Positions 45,793 through 57,700 of a stretch of DNA of 64,000 bases are shown here, one piece after another (position 1 is the stretch's first letter; each line of letters begins with the position of its first letter). The DNA is from Pictodentalium vernedei. Its lineage: Eukaryota; Mollusca; Scaphopoda; Dentaliida; Dentaliidae. Where the stretch lies: positions 252,893,113-252,957,112 of the forward strand of contig CM062289.1 of NCBI GenBank assembly GCA_031216915.1, written 5' to 3'. Made by a program: the position numbers and the translations under genes. The notes beneath the pieces were generated by a model. The model searched no databases, had not been told where the DNA came from, and was given only the letters and a program-made list of their open reading frames with translations.

Positions 45793-48700
45793 CTGAAAAA
45801 AAGAAAAACAATGTTCGGCTTTTAAAACTTGTTCTCGGGTATTATTTCTTTTCCAGTATAAGGAGTAATCAAAGTTCTGTAAAGTTTCATGTGTGCTGTC
45901 ATAATATAAAGGAAAAATAAACAAATGACATAGTTCAAAAGATACAAAAACCGTGCACTTGTGATTGTTAATTTATCTTCTACTTATCAAACGCTCTTCT
46001 TACCATAAATTGTCACCGCTCCCCTCCCTCCAATACCGTTGAAGTTTTCTAATTAACTCCTAGCACTCTGGTAGCATTTCAAAATTTCCGTCATTGACTC
46101 CATTTTGCCCATGCAACATGAAAAATTCAACAAATTATTTCTTGTTTGACAGAGCTCAGAGAGCTCTGTCAAACAAGATATAATTTATTAAATTTTCAGT
46201 TGCATTGTGGGAAAACTTTGCTGCTGAAAACTTTGGTATTTTGACATCAGAGTGCAGAGGGTTAATTATGGCTCGACTTAAAACGGTAGACGCAACTTTT
46301 CCATGTTATGCCAATCTCAATAGAGATTCACGCGTCGTCATTGTTGAACCCTGCGAATCACATATTTTCGATTCGAGTTCGAATATCGAATCAAATCGAG
46401 TCTATTATTCGAAATCGAATCGAACCTCGAATCGAATACAGGAGTCTTGAAGACAACAAACGCATGCCTTGATGATGTAGTTGGAAAATTACCAGTAAGG
46501 ATTGTGTTCAAAAACAGAAACGGGGGAAGAATTCTGTACTGGGCACTGCACTGGACTATCCGTTAGCATCTGTGGACTCATCGTCGATAAGTTGGGAACT
46601 TTAAATTTGCTTTCAGCAGTGGTAGTGACTAGGGAAATTGGAATTAGCATGGATGGTGCCACGGGTACTGATGCCTTTCATGTAAATATATTGGAAATTA
46701 CACTCAGTCTTTAATTTCAACATTATTAATGTACAATTTCTATCTCAGCTATACGTTAAGTGAGACGACCGAAATGACTGATACCAGGGTAAATTCCAGT
46801 GAAAGATTCGAAGGAAAACGAATTGGACAACCGATTTCGAATCGAACCGAATACCAACTTAAGATTCGAAATCGTTTGACTTGTTCAACCAAACGCAATC
46901 TCAAACATCGACACCTTATAAAAAATTTGTGTATGATGTGATAGTTTCGTGTGCAAAAGGAAACAAAAGTTACTGTGCAGAAACCAAAAATCTATTTATA
47001 GCAACAGTGACCTTGCCCCTTGACCCATGGACACCAAGCATATCTCAACCATTGATATCTTATATGCAGTCTGTGTGTGAAGTTATAGTTTCGCGCTCAA
47101 AAGGAAACTAAAGTTTTTGCGCGAAAACCTAAAATATAATTCAAGTAACAATGACCTTAACCTTCAACGTATTGGTTCCAAATGCAATCCAACTCATCCA
47201 CACCCTAACGGCAATTCGAGTATGAAGTTGTAGCTTCATATGCAAAAGGAAACTAAAGTTACAAAACGTGAACCAAAAATCTATTTATAGTAACAGTGAC
47301 CTTGACGTTCGACCAACATATCTCAAATGCGATCCCAACTATAGCACCATAATGGACAACCTGCGTATGTAGTTTGACCGTTGTAAGTATGTCGTCCAAG
47401 GGTTGTCGGGAAACATGTGTGACAAATGTTCGAACGAACGAACGGAAGAAAGAACGTACAAAGAGATTACTATACATACTCATTATAAAAAGTACGTGTT
47501 GTATAAGAGTAAAATATTCTTGCAGTTTGAAAACACTTGGTTGTTTGCCACAGATTTTATGTGAGGGAAGCCAAAGAAAAACACAAATATTACCAGTTTT
47601 GTTATAGTTCAAGAAACAGTGCTCCATAACTAGAGCTTGGGTGATTTAATCAAAGGGAGTTACATTGTGCTGGGGTGGTTTTTAGTTGTTTGCATAGTCA
47701 ATAGTCAGACTTGGACAAACATTTAATCACGACAGGCGAAATAAATGCCGGGTCAGACCTCATGTTCTGCTGGAAGAAGTATAGACCCGAATCTGTTGTA
47801 TGAAGCTATCGTACCGTACATCCAATCAACGGACACTTCAGAACAGAAGTCAGCAAAACCCTTTCCCGGGCATCATGTTGTGACTTAGGAAACTATGAAA
47901 TACTTGAACATCTAAAAAAGGGCACTGCCAGGCGTTATACACAAACCACACTAAAAACCACATAGCAACAAAATGGCGCGAACGCACGACGACTTTACCC
48001 CCATAGGTCCATAAGGTTACGTCCTAAAGTTGGAAACGAAAACATGTGATTGGAAACGAAAACATGTGATTGGTAACTAAATATGACTACTCACCATTTT
48101 CATTTTCCGTGACTGCACTTCTTTTATAGATATTCAACTCTCCATAGTCCAAGTCACAAGAACTCTAGAAACAAAAATAAATAGCACTCCTTGAAAAACG
48201 AATCAGGCCATACATATCCTTCACAAGCAATGTGTATACAAACTGCAGCAAACAGCGCCTTTTTGTATGAAGTGCGTTCTAATATTAATGATTGGTTTCA
48301 CGAATCATGCCATGTTTAAATTTATTTACTCATTAGTTTATTTCTTTATTTGCGTAATATCGGAAAGAAAACGTACTGCAAAAATATCCTTTTTTCTGTG
48401 AAAACTCTGCTGAGATCAAATTAGGTTATTATATATTAACGAACTACGTATTACCACTAAAACCCTCGCGAAAAACCAAATAATATTTCTGGGGAAAAGC
48501 TACTTTCGGGGTGTGGACAAACATGCTTCTCTTGGTGGTCCGCAAGTTGGAAGGCTGCTTATGCTTGTGTTTATCCGCCAAAAAATCGTGAATAATTCGT
48601 GTGAGGAAAATTTCGCCGCTTGTGTTTATCCGCCAAAAAATCGTGAATAATTCTTGTGAGGAAAATTTCGCCGCTGTATTTTAAATAAAAAAACGATCCT

Positions 48701-51700
48701 AACAAGTCCTACGTGTAAGATACTAAGTCCTACTTAACCCTTTACCTAACCTGAAAAGCAGACGACACTTGCAAAAATAATTCTTGAATAACTAATATTT
48801 TTCATTTTTTGTCTCAAAAACATAGGTTATGACCCCTCGTAGGAACGAGCTCGACGAGCTCGTTACAGCGAGGGGTCATAACCTATGTTTTTGAGACAAA
48901 AAAATGAAAAATGAAAATTAATTGGTGATTTTTGAGAATAGCGCTGGCCGGTTTTGGCCGTTACGTTAGGTAAAGGGTTAAGAGAGACCAAGTCCTACGT
49001 AGGGGTTATTATCTCCTACGTAAGAGATACTTAGTCATATGAGGAGATACTTAGTCGTGTGTAGCGAATAGTAAGTCTCACATAAGAGATACTAAGATAC
49101 CACGTCATACGTACGAGATACTATGTCCAATTTCGGAGATATTAAGATACTAAGTCATACGTAGAAGATACCTAGACAAAAAAATATAACCTGGGCCTAC
49201 TATGTTTCCGTAGCTTTTGACCCCGCGTGGGAACGGGGTAATCCAGCTCATGTCAATGCAGGTCATTAGTTATGATTTTATGACCAACAAATGAAATATG
49301 TTAGATAACTCTTAGAGTGCTAATTTATTTTTGTTTCTCAAAATTTGTTCACGAGTCTTTACCTTGTTACAATTTATGGTAGATTGCATTCTCCTATAAA
49401 TTGTAACTAGGCAAATCCTCGCAGACAAAACAATTTCACTTTAAAGATAATATGAAGCGCATCCACTAAGTGTGAAGCCTTTATGTCGTGGTGCCTCCAC
49501 ATCAGATTAAAGAGGAAGTATGAGCTTCCAGTACTGTACAATTTAACCCATTACTTAAAGCACAGGGTATTAAAATATATTATTTTAATTATTAGTTGTT
49601 GTTTTTTTAATTTTCAAAAGACTTTTTTTTTAAAGCATATCATTGACCTCTCATTGGAACGAGATCGATTAGGTCGTTCCAATGAGGGGGTCACATGATA
49701 TGGTTTTGTTGACACTTTTTGAAATTTTTTTTTTTCAACTGCTAAATTTGAAAATTACACGCAAATCCATCGATGGAATTATGTCACAGTCAACTATATT
49801 TTCCCGGGTATTAACACTCTCATTTAATCAATCGACCCCAAAACTGGAAAGCAATTCGTTTTACGCGCCGATTCAGTTGAAGTTCAGTACCACACCCAGA
49901 TGGATTTGACGACGACACTTGCAACATTTGTTCCTTAACCCTTTACCTAACACGAAAAGCAGACGACACCTGCAAACAAAATTTTTGAATAACTAAATAT
50001 TTTCATTTTTTGTCTCAAAAAATAGCTTATGACCCCTCATTGGAACGAGCTCATCGAGCTCGTTCCAATGAGGGGTTATAGGCTATGATTTTGAGACAAA
50101 AAATTTTAAAAAAAGTAATGAAAATTGAATGGTGATTTTTGTAAATAGCGCTGGCCGGTTTTGGCCGTTACGTTGGGTAAAAGGTTAAACTATTAGAAAC
50201 TTTCAGTTTTTCTTTTTTCATCACACCCAGTGGAAACGAGTTTTCCACGAGTTCAGCGATATGAGGTTGATTTATTTATTTATTGGTGTTTAAGGTCACA
50301 TACTTATGCACAATGGCTAATCGTGACCGTGACAGTTTTACGGGTGGAGGAAGCCGGAGTACCCGGAGAGAACCACCGAGCATCGACGAGCAACTGTCAG
50401 CTCCTCAACATTCTAACTCTGTTCAAGCTCCGCTCAAGCAGGGTTACAGCGGTTGAAGACATGTGCACCATCGACGCGCAGCACGCCCCAGTACACGGCG
50501 TCATTGTGCCCCCATGTAGGCAACAAGGATAAAGTGCCTTGCCCAAGGGCACAACGTGGGTCGTCCCGGACGGGGATCGAACTCGGGACCTCTAGCATAG
50601 AAGTCCAACAGTCTACCACTGAGCCACCGCGCTCCCTATGAGGTTGATAAGGTATGTTTTGAAACCAACAATTTAACACAATCAGCAAAACTGGATAGTC
50701 CAGGCACATTAGACATAAAAATGAGAAAGTAAGGAAAAAAATCGGAGAAAGCTGATTTTTTTATATGTTTCCGGGACACACATTGCGGATAAAGTGTGAA
50801 AAGTCCCCGCGAATCCGAGTTGAGCTTTTTTAGTTATAGCGTTTTTTTGATGAAAAAATTTTTTTTTTTTTAAATTCGACCCAGCTCCATATTTCTCATT
50901 CTTATTCGCCTTAGTAGGGTAAGAATCATAAATATCGTGCTGAATTATATTGAGAATACATATCCCCAACAGAAAATGCCAACTTTGTAACAATCCTCAC
51001 ACTCAATGGTGAAATATTCACGAAAATGTACAAAATTACGAAAAAAAATTAATTTATTGTTTTCATACACAAAACGGTACACAACGTCCATTAAATCAAA
51101 TCTACGACTACTTTGGGAGTTAAATTATATATCAAAAATTGCAGAAAAGCAGTGGCTTTATAATGATATATAACAATAGCCATTTATTCCATAATGAACT
51201 GGTGAAACGTGTGAAATATTAACCATACCCCCTAAACTCAAATTCAAACGGCATCGACTTTTCTCATTCAAATACCGTATTATAGCATCATTGTTTCAAT
51301 TTCCGTTCAGGGACTGAACGTTTGTCCAGTGACGTTTGACCAACCACTTTATATCAAAGCAGTGGAGATTGTGTCTTCGTCAGATAAGTTGACAAAAGTT
51401 TTCGTTAGACTCGGCGGCTTCCATATGATTATGTCATATTTAGGGGCAATTGGTTCGATCATGGCTGGTAGCGGCTTGGATGAACTTTGGGGGACTGTTT
51501 ATGCTGGTGGGTCAATCCATCATTTGATCAGAGGTCATGCATATTCAAGAGCAGTTCGTGCCCATTTGCTAACACAAATTGCCATTACAAAACTTGTGTT
51601 GGAAGAAAACCGAACACTAGATAACATAGACTGCACAGAAGTCAATGAAATATTCTGTGGACTTGCCAGAGGTGACTGTACAACAGCTGACGCTGTCAAT

Positions 51701-54700
51701 CAAGAAAGTGTCAACCATCTACTGTCAAAATTACACGAACTGCTCCAGAATGCGTCCGTAGGACGCACAGGAAAGCTTTGGGTACAATACTACGAGCAAA
51801 TAGGTCTTCTCCAGTTGTTCTTGAGAGCAGAGCGCACAGGCGACTGGGAACTCCACACATATTGTGTTCGCAATATGATTCCAGTATTTCACGCAGGTGG
51901 TCATTTTGCATACGTAAAAAGTTCTCATCTCTATTTGCAGCAGATGAATGAGCTAACAGAAATAATGCAACAGGATGATTTGAAGTTGTTCACTGAGAAA
52001 GGTTACTTTACCATAAGGCGCTCAGATAAATTCTGGGACGGGATATATTCTGATCAGACCATAGAGCAGTGTTTAATGAGAATGTTCAAGCTCCCTGGTG
52101 GTCTCACACATGGCAGGGGAATAACCGATAGCACTGTTGCGAAATGGGTACATGGACTACCTCTTTGCCTTCCGATATGTAATGCTCTCGAAAATTTTGT
52201 TCATGTTCACACTGGTCATGACGAACAACATCGGGATCTCCGTCAAAGTTCACAATTGACTGATGCCAATGATATCACCAAATTATTGAACTGGCTCAGA
52301 GTGCATTCCCCCTTTCAGAATAGAGATCCACAACAATTAGTCTCTATAGCGACCGGGCTTGAGGCCGACGAAACTGTGAACTGTGACCAAGTTCGCAAAA
52401 TTGGTGAATGTTGCGTATCGAATGTTGTAAGCAAAACGTTCAACAGCATCAATCTACGACGTGTTGACACTGTGAAGTCTTTCGCATCGATGGCAAATAG
52501 CATCAAAGTCCGTGGAAGTAAGGTAGTGATTGACCCCACAATTCTGTTCAACCGCATCACATGTGTTATTCAGTCACAAGCAGAGATGGAAGAGTATCTC
52601 AAATATGAACTCGCCCCGAAACCACCAGCATTGTTTGATTCTGCTGGAATGAGGAAGACACAGAAAAGCACGCTCGGTAAGATCCTCAAAACATACGGTT
52701 CCGAGCAAACTAAAATCCCAGAACATTCTCTGTTTGTTGTAGATGGTGGATTTTTATTGAGGGCAGTTGTATGGCCTAAACAGTCGTCATATAAGGACAT
52801 ATGTACATCATATTCCAATTATCTAGTGAGACATTTTGGGGCGAACGTCGTGGTTGTTTTTGATGGTTATGCTTGTACAATGTCGACAAAGGGCATGGAA
52901 CAAGCCCGTAGATCTAAAGACAGGTATTCCATTGATATCAATATCTCACCCGAGTTACCAGCCACCACACCCCAATCCGATTTCCTTGCAAATGCCAAGA
53001 ACAAAACCCAACTGATCGATCTTCTAATGCAGGAGCTATCTGCTATCAATATTCAGTCCAAGCAGGCCGAGGCTGATGTACTGATAGCCGAAACTGCACT
53101 TGACATCGCTCAAGATGACAACAATGCTGTCGTTGTGGGAACAGACACAGACTTGTTAGTCATTCTTACCTCTCGAGTTCAACCGGGATGTAATATTCAC
53201 ATGATGTATTCCATTACCCCAAACTTACTAGTTTCAGTTAGTGAAATAGCAACCAAAATGGGTGACCATAGAAGCAACCTCCTTGTAGCACATTCTATAA
53301 GTGGTTGTGACACTACTTCTGCACTCTTTCGAGTTGGTAAGAAGAAAGTATTCAGTACAATTGTCTCCGATGTTACTAGCGACTCACAACAGTATGTCAA
53401 CACAATTTTGGCGGATGACAGTACACCAAGTGCAGTAGCCGCTGCCGGGGAACAACTTCTCCTGATCTTATACGGGAGTAAAACTGTTTCCTCTCTCGAC
53501 CAATATAGATATGTCACTTACAAGCGTTATGTAGCAAAATCTAAACTGAATAAACCCATCGACCTAGCCTCACTCCCACCAAGCAGCGATGCTGCACAAC
53601 AACATGTCTACAGATGTTATCTCCAGGTCCAACAATGGCTGGGCACTTCGCTTCCTCCGACGGATTGGGGGTGGTCGCTAGACAATGGACTTCTTGTACC
53701 GACTGCAGCCACAAAGCCATGTGCCCTCGATAACCTACTGAATCTGATCAGTTGTGGTTGCAAGAGTGCTTGTACAAAAAGGTGTGGGTGTAAGAAGGCA
53801 GGACTCTCTTGCTCAGGTTTGTGTAATTGCAGTTCGGATTCTTGTAACAACCACAGAAACACTGTCCTGTCGGAAATTTCTGAGTTCGATGAATAATATG
53901 TATATAGGTCATGTCATTTCTGTATATAGCGTTGATAATAGTCAATGTAACTTAATCCATGTTGATTGATTTGTACATTCTGTAAATATTATTTATTGAT
54001 TTTTGTACATTCTGTAAATATTATTTATTGATCTAATGCTGCCAGACACAGACGTGTCTGTTCGGTCCCAAGCCCGAAAATAGTTGAGTTCTCATGCTGA
54101 CGAATTTTATGCCAAAAGGGGAACTCGGCCAGAAGCAGAGGGGGTCTTCCATAATGTCTATTTTGTAAGCAATGATAAAAGTCTTCAAATGGTGGTGGAT
54201 TTTTTATCGTCTGTCCAACTAACATCCCGTTCTGTACTACGACCCTTTGGGCAAATCCGTTAGGAAAATCGTCATTTTTTGCGTAAATCCGATACTTTTT
54301 TGTGAATTTTCAATAATTATTCGCAGAAATTGTCACAGAATGCACATTTTCCTCTAGGTAAATGTATATTAGACATTATGTAGCTCGAAATTCGCGTAAA
54401 CAAAAAATACAGTTGGATCAATTCGAGGTTACAAAGTTCGTGCGATTTTTTTTGATTTTTTTCAAACGCGTTTTCGAAAAAAGGCTGTAGAAAAAAAAGC
54501 TCAACTGGGATTTTATAGGACTTTTGTCTAATCGTTCAGTGACATGTACTCGACATTCCCGGAAAAAATCAGCTTTCTCCGATTTTTTTCCCTAGTGAAA
54601 CCTAATGTTCTTGGGCTAGGAAAGGCGATGTGCGTAGATCTGGTCGGTCTATCTGACCGATTGATATAAGACAATGGGATAAATAACTGTCACTTCTCTT

Positions 54701-57700
54701 CACTTCTTCCTTTCTCCAGTGGCGTAGCCGGGTGTTGGGGGCCGTTTGGGGCTGTCAAATTTTCACTGCCCCTCACCCCAAACTCTGGCCCAATGCAACC
54801 CTCACATAACATAGGGAGCCTAAAATGTCTCCAATATAGGGCTATACACTCTGTAAGTATTCCAGATTAGCTTTTAGAGCACTGAATTTTGCAAAATATT
54901 CTGAGAGGTGTTAGGCCTAGTGTTAACTAGGAAACTCCGGCTGTTACTTCCTCCAGGAACTTCCCTTTAATGGAAGTGGGAGGAGTGTGTAATAACCGGA
55001 GGGTCCTAGTTAAGAATAGCGGAGGGTCTCACAACGGGTCTCCAAATATCATGTTTGCCCCCCCCCCCCCCCCCCCCCTAAAGAAAGGCTAGGACACCCC
55101 TTATTATAGAATCCTGGCTACGCGCCTGCCTTTCTCTTTTATCATACTAACCTACGTGATCCTGTCCACGGTCCAAAATGTAATATACTTACCCCAAAGC
55201 AGTAGTCCGGGTCTGTACATTCCAGGAATACACACCGAAATGTCATATTTCCAGTTGATGTAAAACGAAAGCTTTTAAATAAGGGACCGAATATTTCCAT
55301 ACCATCTGTAATGAAACCCTCGTTTTTCGGAATTAGTAAACCATCTCCGCATCTGCAATGTACATTTTATTAACGCTTAACCATACGTTGTCGAGAGAGG
55401 GATGTAGATAGAGGGTCTTCAATTGGAGGGGTGGGAGCAGCACCGGAATTCAAAATGCACCCCACCTTCACCTGCTTGGAAATAGGGGAAATGTCTGACT
55501 TCAATCATATTTTTGAACTAAGGATGTCCTAAGTTGGAAAAGTTCCGACCAAAAATTTTCGACGATAACCTCTCAAGTTGAATATGTCAAGAAGCTATAT
55601 GGCCGCTGGCGGCGACTGCTTATGGCTGCGGAGAGTCTTGGCGGTGGCTTCGTATCTACCTGCCTCTAAGTGCCGAGGACTGTACAAACAAGAATTGGTT
55701 GACTTCCTAGTTGCATTATGGGAAACACTTACTTCTTAAAATTCCGGTACCGGACCAATCAGTGTACAAGGGATTATGGTAACATTTCTATTTTTATTTT
55801 TTGGAAATCTTAGCTTGCTTTGCTTTTCAATCTTAAATTTACCTTCCAAACCGACATTTTGCTGGGATTCTTGGCTTCAAGCAAGTCTTGATCAGTGAAC
55901 ACGAATGGAGTCCGTAGGGACGTGGCTAGAGGGTATTGGTTCGGGGGTGTGCCCCCTGAATGTCCAAATATCCCCCCCCCCCCGAGTGCCGAGCATCCAA
56001 CTTGTGAAAAACGATTTCTCCTTGAATGAGAATTTTCCAACTGTCACCTGTAAGTTTACAACTGTTGAAGAAATCCGAATGCACACTCTCCCCATCTGTT
56101 CGAAATATATGGTCTAGACTGAGTGTTCTCGAGTTAGAAATACTCTCTTAAGAACAACAAGGCGCCATCTGCAATGCATTAGCATCAAGCCTGGAAATAC
56201 GTAATCTGTCATTTGCAAAATTAGGTCCCCAGAGGGGGAATTTGCTGACACAATCCCAAAAATGTAGTTGGCTAGAAGCCCCCAGTTTATCCTCTAGGTA
56301 CCGCTTTCTGTTTAGGCCTGAGACTTTGATTCAGCCTGGGGTTCACAGAGGGTAAATTTAGAAATGCTACCCTGCTGCGCAGGGTAGCATTACTAAATTC
56401 ACCCTCTGGGGACCTCGTTCTGCATCTTTTTGCAATTCAGTTGGAAAATTCCATGAGATGTAGCTAAAAATCATGTCAGAAACTATCGCAGTCACGGATA
56501 AAATACCACGAAATCTGCAATCACAGGGCAAGGAATTTCCAATTGTTGGTGGTTTGAGGTCTAAAATATCTACCTATTGAAAACATGGGTAGGGATTGGG
56601 GTGGACCCCTACTAACCCCGCTGTGGCCACGCCTCATTGGTCCATTAAGCCGCTTACAATGAAACTATCAATTTTTGTTCTTCGTGCATGTACGACACCT
56701 TTGCAAACGAGCACGAGAATATACAAGTGAGTTGAACGGGTCAGATTAAGACCCAGCCCCACCCCATCATGCGACAACGTCCTAGTTGAACGCCCCAGAA
56801 AAAAGTATGAAGAATAGGGCATCAGTGGTATTTATTCGTTATAACAACAAAAGAGGAGCCGACGATTTGGTTTTAACTAGTTGAGTGCTAGAAACCCAAC
56901 ATTTAAGCTCTACCGATACCACACTTGGTGTCGCCAGGATTCCCCCGACGCGGAGACAAACTATGATAACCGACAGGGGGTTAGAGTGTTCGCGGGACCA
57001 CAGGGCCGAATATGGTTAATATGGTTCGGCGAGATGTGAGAAAGTTTTAGTTTTATTGTAAAAAAAGTCACTCTTGAGGCTTTGAGATAGTCAAAACGAA
57101 ACGAAACGTAAACAAATGTGGCTTGTTGAACTAGAGTATCAAAAACAGGTGTCATGGCGATCCGCCATTACACCTGTATTTGATATCCTCGTTCCACAAG
57201 GCACAACTTTACAAGGACGCCAGGGACGGGGGGAAGGGGGGGGGGGCTAGGAAAGCTTCAACCCCCACCCCCACTTTTTTCGCCGAGTATGTTCCTTAGA
57301 AGCGACCTGTACAGTCACTTTCGCCAATTAATAACACTTGTTTGGGTAATCCTTATAACAAAGTAACAAATTATGGCAAGCTTGAATTATGTTTCGGCTT
57401 TGTATGATCTCGTTTGACATGCTTAATCGTCAGCCACCCCATTTTGTCTATCGGACTACCGGGGACGTTCTCGATCTAGATTTTGAAACTTTCTGCCCAC
57501 GAGGACTCAGTGTTTCTGTGTTAAAATGATACTGAAATGCAAGGAAATTGAGTGTTTTGGGTCTAATTTATCAAAATTTTCTTCCCGCGGGGCAAACCAA
57601 GGTCGCTCCGTGACAGCTTGGACTCTCCATTTTGTTTTTCGCACCCCCCCCCCCCCCCCCCACACACACACACTTCGAATTAGGCTCCGGCGTCCCTGTT

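Larger units (their letters stand above)
50732..54592 (+). mobile_element. Academ-like DNA transposon with terminal inverted repeats
   Basis: The left end AGGAAAAAAATCGGAGAAAG is followed by CTGATTTTTT. The right end, read inward on the minus strand, starts GGGAAAAAAATCGGAGAAAG and continues CTGATTTTTTCCGGGA. The match continues more loosely for about 100 bases: CCGGGA, AAAAGTCC and AGTTGAGCTTTTTT occur on both arms in the same order. TA flanks both tips (50730-50731 and 54593-54594). This could be a TA duplication, but Academ elements are described with 3-4 bp duplications, so it is unresolved. Length is 3861 bp. It encodes the single long frame at 51302-53896 and lies in the ZP gene intron between the exons at 55193 and 48164, in opposite orientation to that gene. 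Confidence 0.82.

Noticed and set aside
50560-50636. tRNA gene on the minus strand
   Set aside because: The A- and B-box-like words are present, but the cloverleaf arms do not pair well and the segment sits inside a SINE with its own target duplication.
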